NCBI RefSeq assembly: GCF_023516455.1
Contig: NZ_JAMGBA010000002.1
Span: 396,501-460,500 of the forward strand
From: Sphingomonas caseinilytica
GTDB lineage: Bacteria; Pseudomonadota; Alphaproteobacteria; Sphingomonadales; Sphingomonadaceae
DNA: 64,000 nucleotides
Direction of reading: 5' to 3'
The position numbers and the translations under genes were made by a program. Below the pieces are notes generated by a model. It saw nothing but the letters and a program-made list of their open reading frames with translations. It ran no database searches and was not told the DNA's origin. This document shows, piece after piece, positions 9,275 to 19,958 of this stretch (positions are counted from its first letter, which is position 1; each line of letters begins with the position of its first letter).

Positions 9275-9927
9275 CGGCCGGATTTGTGGCACAGGCTGGC
9301 GGCAAGGGCCAGCAGGCTCTTGTCGCTCGGCTCGGCGGCGACTGAAATCCCCGCCCAGCCGTGCCCGCACGCCGCGGCGGCCGCATCGCTGATCGCCGCA
9401 ATGACGGCCGTGCCGCGCTCATTGGCCAGTTCGGCCAGCCTCGCTCCGGCGCGTGGACTATGTACGGCGACAACCAGCCCGTCGAGCGGGGGCAGGCCGG
9501 GATCCGCGACCGCTACCGAACGGTAGACGATGCGGCGATCGATGCGCGGATCGTCATCGGGACGATGATCCTCGCCTGCCAGATGAAGAAGTCGAAGCGA
9601 GGGGTCCAAATTCGCGAGCAAATCCGTCACATTCCCGGTGCCGATCGAATTCACGCCAAGGCCGGCGTCCCGGGCGGCGGCGGCCGTTGATTGGCCCACG
9701 GCATGGACCGGTAACGCTGTCAGCCTTTCCAGCTTCGGCCCCGCATGGCGTACGGCGTTGGCGCTGGTCAGCAGCAGTGCATCATATTGCGCTGGATCGG
9801 GCACATCCCAGTCTCGTCGCTCCACTTGAAACAGCGGGCAGCGGATCACGTCGAGGCCAAGTGCATAGGCTCGCTCCGCGCTTGCCGATAGGCCCGGCTC
9901 GGGCCGTAGAAGCAGAAGCTTCCTCAC
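9271..9927 (-). CDS. hemD: Uroporphyrinogen-III synthase
   Basis: 218 residues, slightly shorter than usual. Starts MRKLLLLRPEPGLSASAERA and has the LLLTSANAVRHAG and HAVGQSTAAAARDAGL segments expected of HemD, which closes hydroxymethylbilane to uroporphyrinogen III. Sequence conservation in this family is low, so placement immediately after hemC is important support. The start codon is a GTG at 9927 that overlaps the hemC stop in GTGA, and the end overlaps the next gene in ATGA, so all three genes are translationally coupled. Confidence 0.9.
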   Translation of the reverse strand: MRKLLLLRPEPGLSASAERAYALGLDVIRCPLFQVERRDWDVPDPAQYDALLLTSANAVRHAGPKLERLTALPVHAVGQSTAAAARDAGLGVNSIGTGNVTDLLANLDPSLRLLHLAGEDHRPDDDPRIDRRIVYRSVAVADPGLPPLDGLVVAVHSPRAGARLAELANERGTAVIAAISDAAAAACGHGWAGISVAAEPSDKSLLALAASLCHKSGR

Positions 9928-10847
9928 CCGCCCTCGAACAGTCTGCGGATCGAGGCGGGCGCCTCGGCCAGCATCTGGCGGGCAAGCAATGCGGGCGCTT
10001 CCAGGTTGCCTGCCGCGAACCGGATGGCCCTCGCCAGATGCTCACCGCCGTCCTCGCTTAGAAGTTCGCAGGCAAAATCGATTTCTTTGCCATCGACCCT
10101 GGCGCTTGCCGCGATCGGTGAATGGCATGTCCCGCCCAGCGCGCGAGTGAACGCACGCTCGGCCAGCACCGCCAGATGCGTTTCGGCGTGGTCGATTGCT
10201 CGCAGGAGTTCGGCGGTGCGAAGGTCGTCCGATCGGCACTCGATCCCGATCGCGCCCTGCGCCGGTGCGGGGAGCATTTCGTCGAGCTCGATTGGAGATC
10301 CGACATCGGCCCGGCCCAACCGGTCCAGCCCCGCAGCCGCCAGCAATGTCGCGTCGACGTCGCCCGCCGCCAACTTCGCCAGCCTGGTATCGACATTGCC
10401 GCGAATCGAATGAATCTGCAGATCGGGCCTCAGCCGTTGGAGCTGGGCGGCGCGGCGCGGCGAGCTGGTGCCGACGCGCGCACCCGCGGAAAGGGCGGCG
10501 ATCGAATCTGCGCCGATCAGCCGGTCCCTGATGTCGGCCCGGGGAAGCATTGCCGCGATCGCCAGCGTTTCGGGGCGCTCGCTTTCGACATCCTTCATCG
10601 AATGGACGGAGCAGTGGGTTTCGCCCGCCAGCAGGGCAAGGTCCAGCTCCTTGGTCCACAAGGCCTTGCCGCCGACTTCGGCCAGCGGCCGATCCTGGAT
10701 CCGATCGCCGCTGGTCTTCACCGCCTTGATTTCTACGCTGCCTTCCGGCCAGCCATGCGCCTTCTCCAGCGCGGTTGCGACCATATGCGCCTGGGCCAGG
10801 GCAAGCGGCGACCCTCGGGTCCCGATCGTGAATGGAGTTTCGGTCAT
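9924..10847 (-). CDS. hemC: Porphobilinogen deaminase (hydroxymethylbilane synthase)
   Basis: 307 residues. Polymerises four porphobilinogens into hydroxymethylbilane in tetrapyrrole synthesis. Starts IGTRGSPLALAQ, has GGKALWTKELD, and carries ALGGTCHSPIAA with Cys241, the attachment point of the dipyrromethane cofactor. ATG at 10847. It is divergent from tsaD with only 49 bases between the start codons, an arrangement common in alphaproteobacteria, so the promoters of both must lie in or extend past that short gap. Confidence 0.97.
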   Translation of the reverse strand: MTETPFTIGTRGSPLALAQAHMVATALEKAHGWPEGSVEIKAVKTSGDRIQDRPLAEVGGKALWTKELDLALLAGETHCSVHSMKDVESERPETLAIAAMLPRADIRDRLIGADSIAALSAGARVGTSSPRRAAQLQRLRPDLQIHSIRGNVDTRLAKLAAGDVDATLLAAAGLDRLGRADVGSPIELDEMLPAPAQGAIGIECRSDDLRTAELLRAIDHAETHLAVLAERAFTRALGGTCHSPIAASARVDGKEIDFACELLSEDGGEHLARAIRFAAGNLEAPALLARQMLAEAPASIRRLFEGG

Positions 10848-10896
10848 TGCTCACGCGCTAGCGCAAAGGCGGGGTTTCAGGCAAAGGCTCGCTTGA

Positions 10897-11928
10897 ATGG
10901 CACTCATCCTGGCCCTTGAATCGTCCTGTGACGACAGCGCCGCCGCCCTGGTCGGAAGCGACCGGCAAATATTGGCGCAGGCGGTGGTCGGCCAGAACGA
11001 CGCGCACCGCCCGTTCGGCGGCGTGGTCCCTGAAATCGCCGCAAGAGCCCATGTCGAGATCCTCCCCGGACTGGTCCGCCAAGTGCTGCACGAAGCCGAT
11101 GTCAGCATCGGCGAGGTCGATGCTGTCGCCGCGACGGCAGGGCCCGGGCTGATCGGCGGTGTGATGGTCGGCCTGCTGGTCGGGAAGGGACTGGCGCTAT
11201 CCGCCGACAAGCCGCTGATCGCCGTCAACCATCTTGAAGGCCATGCGCTGAGCCCGCGCCTCGTCGATGTGAAGCTCGGCTTCCCCTATCTTCTCCTGCT
11301 CGCCAGTGGCGGTCATTGCCAGCTGCTCGAGGTACGCGGAGTCGGCGACTATCGGCGCCTTGCGACGACCATCGACGACGCGGCTGGGGAAGCGTTCGAC
11401 AAGGCGGCGAAGCTGCTAGAGCTCGGCTATCCCGGCGGCCCCGCGATCGAGGAGCTGGCGAAGGATGGCGACCCTACCGCTGTGCCGCTTCCTCGCCCTT
11501 TGGTCGGGACCAAGGAGCCGCATTTCAGCTTCGCGGGCCTGAAGGGCGCCGTGCAGCGTGCAGTGACGAGCGGCGAGCATCGGGCCGAGGACATTGCCGC
11601 CAGTTTCCAGCAGGCCGTCGTCGATTGTTTCGTGGACCGCACGAAGCGCGCGCTTGAGAAGTCGGACGCACCTAGCCTGGTCGTCGCCGGCGGGGTCGCC
11701 GCCAACGCGTCGGTCCGATCGGGCCTCAAGCAGCTCGCGCAGGATTTCGACCGCCGATTTTCAGTGCCGCCGGGCTGGCTCTGTACCGACAATGCGGCAA
11801 TGATCGGCTGGGCGGGTGCGGAACGGCTCGCGGCCGGCCTGGTCGACGAATTGGATGCTCCGGCGCGGGCGCGCTGGCCGCTCGATCCGACGGGCGAGAA
11901 AGTCAGGGGGGCGGGCGTCAAGGCATGA
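10897..11928 (+). CDS. tsaD: tRNA N6-adenosine threonylcarbamoyltransferase
   Basis: 343 residues, ASKHA fold. Transfers threonylcarbamoyl to A37 of ANN-decoding tRNAs as part of the TsaBDE machinery. The metal-binding HLEGH motif has H112 and H116; the N-terminus LALESSCDDSAAALV and the VAGGVAANASVR loop are diagnostic. It overlaps gpsA by four bases (ATGA at 11925-11928). Confidence 0.98.
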   Translation: MALILALESSCDDSAAALVGSDRQILAQAVVGQNDAHRPFGGVVPEIAARAHVEILPGLVRQVLHEADVSIGEVDAVAATAGPGLIGGVMVGLLVGKGLALSADKPLIAVNHLEGHALSPRLVDVKLGFPYLLLLASGGHCQLLEVRGVGDYRRLATTIDDAAGEAFDKAAKLLELGYPGGPAIEELAKDGDPTAVPLPRPLVGTKEPHFSFAGLKGAVQRAVTSGEHRAEDIAASFQQAVVDCFVDRTKRALEKSDAPSLVVAGGVAANASVRSGLKQLAQDFDRRFSVPPGWLCTDNAAMIGWAGAERLAAGLVDELDAPARARWPLDPTGEKVRGAGVKA

Positions 11929-12914
11929 CCATCGAGAAGCTGGCGGTAATTGGCGGCGGCGCCTGGGGGACGGCACTCGCGCAAGTCGCGGCCCAAGGCG
12001 GCCGCGAGACGATGCTTTGGGCGCTCGAAGATGACGTCGTGACGGCGGTCAACCGCATTCATGAAAACCCGATCTATCTAAAGGGCATCAAACTGGATCC
12101 GGCGATCCGAGCGACCAGCAATTTCTCCGACCTTGCCTCGGCGGATGCCTGGCTGGTGGTTACCCCTGCGCAGCATATGCGCGCGGTGCTGAAGCGCTCG
12201 CCTTGTCCCAACATGCCGCTCGTCCTCTGCTCCAAGGGGATTGAGGAGGGCAGCGGCAAGCTTCTCCATGAAGTGGCGCATGAAGTCTGCCCGACCTCTC
12301 CGGTCGCTGTCCTCTCCGGACCGACCTTCGCTCATGAAGTGGCGACGGGCCTGCCGACGGCGGTGACCCTCGCGTGCGAGGACAAGGAAGTTGGCGATGC
12401 CATCCGCCGGCGCATCAACCTGCCGGCGTTCCGTACCTATTTGACCGACGACGTGGCTGGCGCCGAAGTTGGCGGCGCGGTCAAGAACGTACTCGCGATC
12501 GCCTGTGGCGTCGCCGAAGGGCGGGGCCTCGGCCAGAACGCCCGGGCTGCGTTGATTGCGCGCGGCTTTGCCGAAATGATCCGGTTCGGTGTGGCCATGG
12601 GCGGTCGCCGCGAGACGTTGGCCGGCCTCTCCGGCCTCGGCGATCTTGTCCTCACCTGCTCCTCGACGAGCAGCCGCAACTTCTCGCTCGGAGTGGCCAT
12701 CGGGCAGGGCCAGAATATCGCGGACCTGATGCGTGACCGTCGCACGGTGGCGGAAGGGGCGCATACAGCCCCCGTCCTGAATCGGATCGCCATCGAACGC
12801 GGAATCGACATGCCGCTCGTTGGTGCTGTCCTCGACCTGCTCGAAGGCAGGGTGAAGATCGGCGAGCTTCTGGAAACCCTGCTCAGCCGTCCTCCGGGCG
12901 ACGAGGAAGACTAG
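11925..12914 (+). CDS. gpsA: Glycerol-3-phosphate dehydrogenase (NAD(P)+)
   Basis: 329 residues. Reduces dihydroxyacetone phosphate to sn-glycerol 3-phosphate for phospholipid synthesis. The N-terminal Rossmann motif AVIGGGAWGTALAQVAA, the SGPTFAHEV loop, the catalytic-Lys segment GGAVKNVLAIACG and the GLSGLGDLVLTCSS motif are all present. It is coupled to tsaD and converges on sdhAF4, with both stop codons inside the palindrome CTAG at 12911-12914. Confidence 0.97.
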   Translation: MTIEKLAVIGGGAWGTALAQVAAQGGRETMLWALEDDVVTAVNRIHENPIYLKGIKLDPAIRATSNFSDLASADAWLVVTPAQHMRAVLKRSPCPNMPLVLCSKGIEEGSGKLLHEVAHEVCPTSPVAVLSGPTFAHEVATGLPTAVTLACEDKEVGDAIRRRINLPAFRTYLTDDVAGAEVGGAVKNVLAIACGVAEGRGLGQNARAALIARGFAEMIRFGVAMGGRRETLAGLSGLGDLVLTCSSTSSRNFSLGVAIGQGQNIADLMRDRRTVAEGAHTAPVLNRIAIERGIDMPLVGAVLDLLEGRVKIGELLETLLSRPPGDEED

Positions 12915-13075
12915 AAGTCGATCGCGATGCCCTTCTTCTCCCAGTCGCCGTAGCGCGTGGGATCGGGCTTTTCCTCTTCACCCGCCGGGCTGGTCGCGTC
13001 CACGGCGCCAGGCTTTGGCACCGGGGGTGATTTGGTGAGATAGGCCGGGGCCTTCACATGCTTTGGCCGTTTCAT
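12911..13075 (-). CDS. DUF1674 succinate dehydrogenase assembly factor 4 homologue
   Basis: A 54-residue protein ending in DPTRYGDWEKKGIAIDF, the invariant C-terminal motif of the DUF1674/SdhAF4 family. SdhAF4 protects the flavinated SDH subunit during assembly in mitochondria; the bacterial members are assumed to act likewise. The start chosen is the ATG at 13075 (MKRPKHVKAPAYL); the frame is open further upstream but would enter rsmB. It is divergent from rsmB with 28 bases between starts. Confidence 0.9.
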   Translation of the reverse strand: MKRPKHVKAPAYLTKSPPVPKPGAVDATSPAGEEEKPDPTRYGDWEKKGIAIDF

Positions 13076-13103
13076 GCCCGTCAAATGATGCCTAAAGGGC
13101 CCA

Positions 13104-14366
13104 ATGCCAAGTCCAGCCAGAAATTCTGAAGAAGGGGTTGAAGCCCGGAAGGTCGCTCTCCGGATGCTGGACGCCGTTCTTCGCCGCGGCCAGACCATGG
13201 ACAATGCCGCACAGGCCGCTCGCGGACTTCCGCCCGCCGATGCCGCCCTGGCAAGCGCCATTGCCGGGGAAACCCTGCGCCGCTTGCCCGACCTCGACGA
13301 GTTGATCGACGGCGCGACACGGCAACCATTACCCGATGACAGCAAGTCGCGAATGGTTCTGCGACTTGCGCTTGCGCAGAAGATTGGCCTCAGCACGCCC
13401 GACCATGCGGTGGTTGCGACCGCTCTCCCGCTGGTAGACGGCGGTCCGCGACGGCTGGTTCACGGCGTACTCGGGACCTTGCTTCGCAAAGGCTTGCCGG
13501 CGATCGACGCGCCGCGCCTGCCGGAAGAGGTAGAGCGGCGCTGGCGGGATGCCTGGGGCGATGACGTCGTGACGGCGGCCAGGCGGGCGATTGCGCATCG
13601 ACCGCCATTGGATCTCAGCTTCGCCAATGGTGAGGCCTGCGCGAGCTATTCCGACGGCATTTCGCTTGCCCCGCGCCATCGGCGCCTGGACGGCGGGGGA
13701 GCGGTGACGGAATTGCCTGGCTTCGGACAGGGCCAATGGTGGATCCAGGATCTTGCAGCATCGCTTCCCGCAAGGCTCATTCCATCTGAAGCGGTCGCCG
13801 TTCTCGATGCTTGTGCCGCACCGGGCGGGAAGACCATGCAGCTTGCTGCTGCCGGGCACAGGGTGGCCGCCCTGGACCGTTCGGAAAGTCGTCTGGCCCG
13901 ACTTTCGGACAATCTAAAGCGTACCGGGCTTCATGCGGAAACGGTCGCCGCCGACGCGTTGGAATGGATACCGGAGACCTTATATGACGCCGTCCTGCTG
14001 GATGCGCCTTGCTCGGCGACCGGAACGTTTCGCCGCCATCCTGAAGTCCTTTACCGTGCCCGCCCCGAAATCATCGAACAGAGCGCCGAACTTCAGGAAC
14101 GTCTGCTGTCCCGGACAGCGGACTGGGTTCGGCCCGGCGGAAGCCTGGTCTACGCCGTCTGCAGCCTTGAACCGCAAGAGGGCGAGTTTCGAATCGAGCA
14201 ATTCCTCGCGCAGCGACCAGATTATCGGCTTGAACCTGCAACAACTGACGTAGCGGGCGTCGCTCCACATGCGCGTGGATGGGTAAGGGTGCTACCCGGA
14301 ATGTTGGAGGCTGAGGGCGGCCTCGACGGCTTCTTTACCGCGCACCTTGTCCGAAGCGCCGCATAA
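13104..14366 (+). CDS. rsmB: 16S rRNA cytosine-C5 methyltransferase, RsmB family
   Basis: 420 residues: an N-terminal NusB-like RNA-binding domain (about 15-140) and a C-terminal Rossmann methyltransferase. The SAM site is [15 protein letters not shown]. The two catalytic cysteines lie in [15 protein letters not shown] and [11 protein letters not shown]. RsmB methylates C967 of 16S rRNA in E. coli; the exact target here is inferred. First gene of a compact same-strand cluster with rpe, the heparinase gene and purH. Confidence 0.92.
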   Translation: MPSPARNSEEGVEARKVALRMLDAVLRRGQTMDNAAQAARGLPPADAALASAIAGETLRRLPDLDELIDGATRQPLPDDSKSRMVLRLALAQKIGLSTPDHAVVATALPLVDGGPRRLVHGVLGTLLRKGLPAIDAPRLPEEVERRWRDAWGDDVVTAARRAIAHRPPLDLSFANGEACASYSDGISLAPRHRRLDGGGAVTELPGFGQGQWWIQDLAASLPARLIPSEAVAVLDACAAPGGKTMQLAAAGHRVAALDRSESRLARLSDNLKRTGLHAETVAADALEWIPETLYDAVLLDAPCSATGTFRRHPEVLYRARPEIIEQSAELQERLLSRTADWVRPGGSLVYAVCSLEPQEGEFRIEQFLAQRPDYRLEPATTDVAGVAPHARGWVRVLPGMLEAEGGLDGFFTAHLVRSAA

Positions 14367-14380
14367 GGGCTAATGGCCCC

Positions 14381-15043
14381 ATGGCCCGCCCGCTCATCTC
14401 TCCGTCCATCCTGTCCGCCGATTTCGCCAAGCTTGGCGAAGAAGTCCGCGCCATCGACGCCGCCGGCGCCGACTGGATCCATATCGATGTGATGGACGGG
14501 CATTTCGTTCCGAACCTGACGATCGGACCGGGCGTCGTGAAAGCACTGCGCCCGCACAGCGCCAAGCCGTTCGATGTCCACCTGATGATTTCGCCGGTCG
14601 ACAATTTCCTCGATGCCTTTGCGGAGGCGGGCGCGGATATCATTACCGTTCACCCGGAAGCCGGGCCGCACCTCCACCGCACGATCCAGCGGATCAAGTC
14701 GCTCGGCAAGAAGGCCGGCGTTTCGCTCAATCCGGCCACGCCCGCCAAGATGCTCGACTATGTCCTCGACGAAATCGACCTTGTCCTTGTGATGAGCGTC
14801 AATCCGGGTTTCGGCGGCCAGAAATTCATCGCTTCCCAGCTGAAGAAGATCGAGGCGATCGCCAACCGCGTCGCCAAGCTGGACCTGGTCGTCGATATCG
14901 AGGTCGACGGCGGGATCGACGCAGCAACAGCGCCGCAGGCGATCGATGCCGGCGCAACGGTGCTGGTCGCCGGAACCGCGGCGTTTCGCGGCGGGCCGGA
15001 CCAATATGCCGCCAATATCGCGGCCCTTAGAGGAGGCGCATGA
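14381..15043 (+). CDS. rpe: Ribulose-phosphate 3-epimerase
   Basis: 220 residues, a TIM barrel that interconverts ribulose 5-phosphate and xylulose 5-phosphate. Starts with [14 protein letters not shown] and has the metal and catalytic segments [14 protein letters not shown] and [19 protein letters not shown] and VDGGI close the phosphate site. It overlaps the heparinase gene by four bases (ATGA at 15040), with that gene's AGGAGG ribosome site lying inside the rpe coding end. Confidence 0.98.
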   Translation: MARPLISPSILSADFAKLGEEVRAIDAAGADWIHIDVMDGHFVPNLTIGPGVVKALRPHSAKPFDVHLMISPVDNFLDAFAEAGADIITVHPEAGPHLHRTIQRIKSLGKKAGVSLNPATPAKMLDYVLDEIDLVLVMSVNPGFGGQKFIASQLKKIEAIANRVAKLDLVVDIEVDGGIDAATAPQAIDAGATVLVAGTAAFRGGPDQYAANIAALRGGA

Positions 15044-16674
15044 GCGACGATCGGCTTGGCCGTCTCGCCAAAGGCTCCCTCCTTTCGCGCATGTTCGGCC
15101 AGGGCCGGCAGCCGCTTCGGCTGGTCGCCGTGCCTCGAGACCATGTCGTCGGGGATCGGACCCGGGGCGATACGCTGCTCGCCGGCCGGCTGACCTTTGG
15201 GTCGGAGGAGGTTCTCCTCGCCGACATGAACTTCGGCGAGCTGGGTGGACGCTCGAAGCTGGCGCGCGAGGTGCAGGGCTTCTCCTGGCTCCGCGACCTC
15301 GCCGCTTCGGCCAGCCGCGAAAAAGGCGCCCGGCTGGCGGAGGCCATCGCCGGACGCTGGCTGATCGCCCACGGGAGCAGGGTCGACGAGGCCTGGGCAC
15401 CCGAGCTGTGGGGCGAGCGCATACTCTATTGGACGGCCTATGCGCCCTACATCCTTTCCAGCCGAGACTCCGGCTATCGGTCGGCACTGCTCAATACCTT
15501 GGCGAGAGGAGCGCGGCATCTCGATAGCTCGGCCGACAAGGCTGCCCCAGGGCTTCCACGCATCACCGCATGGGCCGGCGCACTCGTTGCCTCGTTGACC
15601 GTGCAGGGGGCGATTTCCAGATTATCCCGTTCCGAATCCGGGCTGCTCCGCGCACTCGCCGGCGCCCAATTCGAGGATGGCGGACTGATGAGCCGCTGCC
15701 CGCAGGAACAGCAGCTGCTGGTCGACCGCCTCGGTCTGGTCCGTGCCGCCTATTTCGCCGCCAAGCAGACCCAGCCTGACGCGCTGGAAAATGCCGCCGC
15801 CGCCGCACTCGCGGCACTTCATGGCGTCACAATGGGCGATCATGGGTTCAGCAGCTGGCAGGGCGGGAATCCGGGCGATCCCACTCGACTGGCGGCCATG
15901 GTCGAAGGCTGCGGGCTTCGCGCGCGGCCGCTACGGCAGGCGCGGGGATGGGGCTATCAGCGCCTTTCAGCCTTGGGCACGATCATCGTCGTCGACGCGG
16001 CGCCCCCGCCGCCGGCGAAGGTTGCTTCGACGGGCTGTGCCTCGACCCTCGCGATGGAAATGAGCGATGGCGGGCAGCGACTGGTCGTCAATTGCGGTGG
16101 CCCGGGCCTCGCGCCCTCTTCGCTGTCGCCGGAACTGGTGCAGGCGCTGCGCTCGACCGCCGCCCATTCAACCTTGATCCTGAGCGACGCCAATTCCACC
16201 GCCATCCTTCCCGACGGCAGTCTCGGCAAGGGCGTGACGGATGTGGAGATCGCGCGCAGCGAGGATAATGACTGTTCGCGGCTGGAATCCAGCCATGACG
16301 GCTATGTCAAAGGCTTCGGCCTGGTCCACCAGCGCCGCCTGAGCCTCGGCAACGACGGCAAGGAAGTGCGCGGGGAGGATCGCCTGATCCCGCGCGGCCG
16401 CAAGAAGATCCGCGAATCCGCGCCCTTCGCCATTCGCTTCCATCTCGCTCCCGGCGTTGAGCCGACGGTCACCGCCGACGGCATGGGCGCGATTTTGAGA
16501 TCCACCGGCGCCCCGCCGTGGAATTTCCGTTGCCGTGGCGCGATGCTTCAGGTTGAGGAAAGCCTGTTCATCGACGGCCGTGGCCAAATAATCCCAACGG
16601 TTCAGCTGGTAGTGGTCGGCGAAATCTCCGCGGTCGGTGGTGAAATCGCCTGGCAGTTCCGGCGCTCAAGTTAG
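15040..16674 (+). CDS. Heparinase II/III-family protein
   Basis: 544 residues. An N-terminal all-alpha toroid region (about 60-280, with [17 protein letters not shown] and [15 protein letters not shown]) is followed by the C-terminal beta-sandwich heparinase II/III-like domain ([33 protein letters not shown]). Family members are lyases or related enzymes acting on acidic polysaccharides. No signal peptide is visible, which is odd for an extracellular lyase. Its fixed position between rpe and purH suggests a housekeeping envelope role, which is inference. Confidence 0.85.
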   Translation: MSDDRLGRLAKGSLLSRMFGQGRQPLRLVAVPRDHVVGDRTRGDTLLAGRLTFGSEEVLLADMNFGELGGRSKLAREVQGFSWLRDLAASASREKGARLAEAIAGRWLIAHGSRVDEAWAPELWGERILYWTAYAPYILSSRDSGYRSALLNTLARGARHLDSSADKAAPGLPRITAWAGALVASLTVQGAISRLSRSESGLLRALAGAQFEDGGLMSRCPQEQQLLVDRLGLVRAAYFAAKQTQPDALENAAAAALAALHGVTMGDHGFSSWQGGNPGDPTRLAAMVEGCGLRARPLRQARGWGYQRLSALGTIIVVDAAPPPPAKVASTGCASTLAMEMSDGGQRLVVNCGGPGLAPSSLSPELVQALRSTAAHSTLILSDANSTAILPDGSLGKGVTDVEIARSEDNDCSRLESSHDGYVKGFGLVHQRRLSLGNDGKEVRGEDRLIPRGRKKIRESAPFAIRFHLAPGVEPTVTADGMGAILRSTGAPPWNFRCRGAMLQVEESLFIDGRGQIIPTVQLVVVGEISAVGGEIAWQFRRSS

Positions 16675-16690
16675 AAACAAGAGGAACAAC

Positions 16691-18280
16691 ATGACTGGTA
16701 TCGTGCCCATCAAGCGGGCGCTCATTTCGCTTTCCGACAAGGATGGGCTCGACGCGCTGGCGCAGGGCCTTGCCAAGGCCGGCGTCGAACTGGTTTCGAC
16801 CGGCGGGACGGCGGCGAAGCTGCGCGAACTCGGCCATACGGTGCGCGATATCAGCGATCTCACCGGCTTTCCGGAGATGATGGACGGCCGGGTGAAGACG
16901 CTCCACCCCAATGTCCACGGAGGGCTGCTGGCGGTCCGCGACAATCAGGATCATGTCGCAGCGATGGAGGCGCATGGGATCGGCGCGATCGATCTGGTCG
17001 TGGTCAATCTCTACCCGTTCGAAGCGACGGTCGCGAAGGGTGCACCGCGCGACGAGATCATCGAGAATATCGACATCGGCGGGCCGTCGATGGTGCGATC
17101 GGCAGCCAAGAACCATGAATTCGTCGCCATCGTCACCGACCCGGCGGACTATGAAGAGCTGCTCGGCCAGATCGACGGGCAGGGCGGCACCGATCTCGCC
17201 TTCCGTCGCAAGCTCGCGGCCAAGGCCTATGCGCGGACCGCCGCCTATGACTCGATGATCGCCAGCTGGTTCGCATTCGCAGACCAGGGCGTGGCCTATC
17301 CCGACACGCGCTTCATCGTCGGCAAGAAGTCGCAGGAGCTGCGCTACGGCGAGAATCCGCATCAGAAGGCGGCTCTGTATCTGCCGCTCGGGCCTTCGAC
17401 ACCCGGCGTCGCCCAGGCGCGCCAGGTGCAGGGCAAGGAGCTCAGCTACAATAATTTGAATGACGCCAATGCGGCACTGGAGCTTGCCGCCGAGTTCCGC
17501 GAAGGTCCGCCGACCGTGGTGATCGTGAAGCACGCCAATCCCTGCGGCGTCGCAAGCGGCGACAGCCTGCTCGACGCGTGGAAACAGGCGCTAGCGTGCG
17601 ACAGCGTGTCGGCCTTCGGCGGGATCGTGGCGGTCAATCGCAAGCTCGACGGCGCGACTGCCGAGGCGATTTGCGACATCTTCACCGAAGTGGTGGTTGC
17701 GCCCGACGCCGACGAGGCGGCCGTCGCGACCTTCGCCCGCAAAAAGAACCTCCGCCTCCTGTTGACCGGCGGCCTGCCCGACCCGGCGCGCGGCGGGCAG
17801 ACTGTGGCGGTGATCGCCGGCGGACTGCTCCTGCAGGATCGCGACAATGGCATGCTCGACGCGGCCATGTTGAAGACTGTCACCAAGCGCGCTCCGACCC
17901 AGCAGGAACTCAGGGACTGCCTGTTCGCCTGGACGGTGGCCAAGCATGTGAAGTCTAACGCCATCGTCTACGCTAAGGATGGCGCCACTGCGGGTATTGG
18001 CGCAGGCCAGATGAACCGCCGCGATTCAGCTCGCATCGCCGCCATCAAGGCGCGCGAAGCGGCCGAGACCTATGGCTGGGCCGAACCGCGCACCGTCGGC
18101 TCGGCGGTCGCGTCGGATGCCTTCTTCCCCTTCGCCGATGGGTTGCTCGCTGCCGTCGAAGCTGGCGCGACGGCTGTAATCCAACCGGGTGGCTCGATCC
18201 GCGATGACGAGGTCATCGCCGCGGCCGATGAGGCCGGCCTCGCGATGGTCTTCACCGGGATGCGGCATTTTCGTCATTGA
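16691..18280 (+). CDS. purH: Bifunctional AICAR formyltransferase/IMP cyclohydrolase
   Basis: 529 residues carrying out the last two steps of IMP synthesis. The N-terminal MGS-like cyclohydrolase domain starts [19 protein letters not shown] and contains [13 protein letters not shown]. The C-terminal formyltransferase has the KHANPCGVA motif and ends [29 protein letters not shown]. The ATG at 16691 is preceded by AGAGGAAC, and an earlier in-frame start would overlap the heparinase gene. Confidence 0.98.
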   Translation: MTGIVPIKRALISLSDKDGLDALAQGLAKAGVELVSTGGTAAKLRELGHTVRDISDLTGFPEMMDGRVKTLHPNVHGGLLAVRDNQDHVAAMEAHGIGAIDLVVVNLYPFEATVAKGAPRDEIIENIDIGGPSMVRSAAKNHEFVAIVTDPADYEELLGQIDGQGGTDLAFRRKLAAKAYARTAAYDSMIASWFAFADQGVAYPDTRFIVGKKSQELRYGENPHQKAALYLPLGPSTPGVAQARQVQGKELSYNNLNDANAALELAAEFREGPPTVVIVKHANPCGVASGDSLLDAWKQALACDSVSAFGGIVAVNRKLDGATAEAICDIFTEVVVAPDADEAAVATFARKKNLRLLLTGGLPDPARGGQTVAVIAGGLLLQDRDNGMLDAAMLKTVTKRAPTQQELRDCLFAWTVAKHVKSNAIVYAKDGATAGIGAGQMNRRDSARIAAIKAREAAETYGWAEPRTVGSAVASDAFFPFADGLLAAVEAGATAVIQPGGSIRDDEVIAAADEAGLAMVFTGMRHFRH

Positions 18281-18300
18281 GCTACCGAGCGCAGCGCAGG

Positions 18301-18402
18301 GATTGCGAAGCAATCGTTAGCAGCGCGAAGAGCTAGCGAAATGCGGACGGCCTGCGCGGCTCGCCGCGACAGGACCGACGGCGCGTGATTCACTCACACG
18401 CC
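18301..18402 (+). terminator. Two hairpins in the purH-flippase convergent spacer
   Basis: The 136-base spacer between purH and the convergent flippase gene holds two stem-loops. One is a perfect 6-bp stem with a GAA loop (18301-18315). The other is an 8-bp stem with one mismatch and a 7-base loop (18380-18402). Neither has a clear U tract, so they may be bidirectional transcript ends or repeat-derived structure rather than classical terminators. Confidence 0.45.
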
Positions 18403-18416
18403 TTAACCCCGGGGAA

Positions 18417-19958
18417 TTAACTCGGCGCCTCCGGACTCGTCCCAGGCTCGGGCAGCTGGAGCTCTTCGATATCTTCCTTCTTCATCCGGAACAGCTCGCG
18501 ATCCTCGGGCCCGAAGCCCTTGAGCCAGAGCACCGCGCCAAATGCCCCGAGGATCGCCGGGATTCCGAACAACAGTTCTGCCCACTCCGGAAAGCGGATG
18601 ACGATCTGGCCGACCACCATCGCCGCTGCGGCGGCCCAGATCAGCGGCCAACGCCAGCCGCTCACCGGATGCCCGAGAATGCTTGAAAGCAGGCGCGATT
18701 TGGCGATCGATGCGAAGCCGAGCGCCAAGACCAATGCCAGTGCTGGACCCGTCGCCTGATACATGACTGGCCATCCCAGCTTGCGCATCAGCAGGATGAG
18801 GCCAATTGCGAGGCCCGCTTCCAGCACGATCATCGCCAGGCTGATCATCATGTTCCGGTGGCGCGCGCAGTAGATCAGCGCCGCTTCGCTGACCGCGGCG
18901 GTCGCTGCGACGACTTCCGCACCGAGCAGGAAGCCGAGTGCCACGGTGCCGGCGACGAATCCCGCACCGACCAGCCCCATGACCGCCTCGCCGGTAATTC
19001 CAAGCGCAAGCGCCACTGCGCCCTGCGCGCCGATCACCCAGAAGCCGACCTGGCGAACCTGCTTGGCGACCGCCGCCTTGTCGTTCTCCGCGAGGTTGCG
19101 GCTAATGACCGGGCCAAGGATCGGGTCGAAGCTGGTCTTGAGCTTGGCGGGAAGCGAGGCAACGTTCTGCGCGACATAGTAAATGCCGACGATTTCCGGC
19201 CGGAAGAACAGGCCGAGCACCGCGATGTCGATGCGACGAGAACCCCATTCCACTGCGTCGGCTGCCGCGACCGGCAGGCTGCGGCGGGCCAGGCGCCACA
19301 GGGTGCCGGGATCGGGCCGCCATTCGTGCGGCAGGCCATAGCTTTTCAGGAACGGGATGATCGAAGCGATCAGGGCCGCGATCATCGACATTGCGTAGGC
19401 GATGATCAGCCCGTCGCGCGTCGAAATGAAGGCCCAGGCAAAGGCCGCGATGGAAATCGTCCATGGCTCGACGATCGCCCGCGCCCGCACCGTTGCAGCG
19501 ACGTCATGGCGATACGCTAGCGCCGCGAGGCAGATATCGGACCATGCGAGCGCGAAGACGGTGATCGGCAGCGCCCATTCCAGCCCGTTGATCTCGCTGT
19601 TCGGGAACATGGCCTGCGGGAACAGCGCCAGGATGGTCATGGCAATGGCCGATCCGATGGCCGCTACCAGCAACGCATCCGCGACAACGCAAACGTGCGG
19701 CTTGTCGGTCTTCGCCAATTGCTGCGCCAATCCGCGCTTCAGGCCCAGCGTTGCAAGCTGCGCCGCGAACTCGACGATCAGGACGGCATAGGCGAAGCGG
19801 CCCAGCTCCTCCGCGCCATAGATTCGGCCGGCGATGAACAGGAAGGGCAGGCGCGCGAGTAGGCGCAGGATGAAGCCGAAGAAGTTGATCCGCCCGCCAC
19901 GCGCCAGCGCGGCGAGATCGGCCGAAGGGGCCGTGGCGGTCGCACTGGTGTCACTCAA
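18417..19958 (-). CDS. Oligosaccharide flippase-family membrane protein (MOP superfamily)
   Basis: A 513-residue polytopic protein with about 12-14 hydrophobic helices, fitting the Wzx/polysaccharide biosynthesis branch of the MOP exporters (INFFGFILRLLARLPFLFIAGRIYG near the start; a long soluble C-terminal tail ending EDIEELQLPEPG). It probably moves a lipid-linked glycan across the inner membrane. The start is taken as the TTG at 19958, which overlaps the polA stop in TTGA; an alternative lies at 19985 inside polA. No glycosyltransferases are adjacent. Confidence 0.82.
   Translation of the reverse strand: MSDTSATATAPSADLAALARGGRINFFGFILRLLARLPFLFIAGRIYGAEELGRFAYAVLIVEFAAQLATLGLKRGLAQQLAKTDKPHVCVVADALLVAAIGSAIAMTILALFPQAMFPNSEINGLEWALPITVFALAWSDICLAALAYRHDVAATVRARAIVEPWTISIAAFAWAFISTRDGLIIAYAMSMIAALIASIIPFLKSYGLPHEWRPDPGTLWRLARRSLPVAAADAVEWGSRRIDIAVLGLFFRPEIVGIYYVAQNVASLPAKLKTSFDPILGPVISRNLAENDKAAVAKQVRQVGFWVIGAQGAVALALGITGEAVMGLVGAGFVAGTVALGFLLGAEVVAATAAVSEAALIYCARHRNMMISLAMIVLEAGLAIGLILLMRKLGWPVMYQATGPALALVLALGFASIAKSRLLSSILGHPVSGWRWPLIWAAAAAMVVGQIVIRFPEWAELLFGIPAILGAFGAVLWLKGFGPEDRELFRMKKEDIEELQLPEPGTSPEAPS

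Noticed and set aside
14222-15487. Minus-strand frame across rsmB, rpe and the heparinase gene
   Set aside because: It spans three real genes in antisense and is rich in Arg and Pro as expected of a shadow frame.
18281-18416. tRNA or other structured RNA gene in the purH-flippase spacer
   Set aside because: The hairpins do not form a cloverleaf and no CCA or anticodon arm is recognisable.
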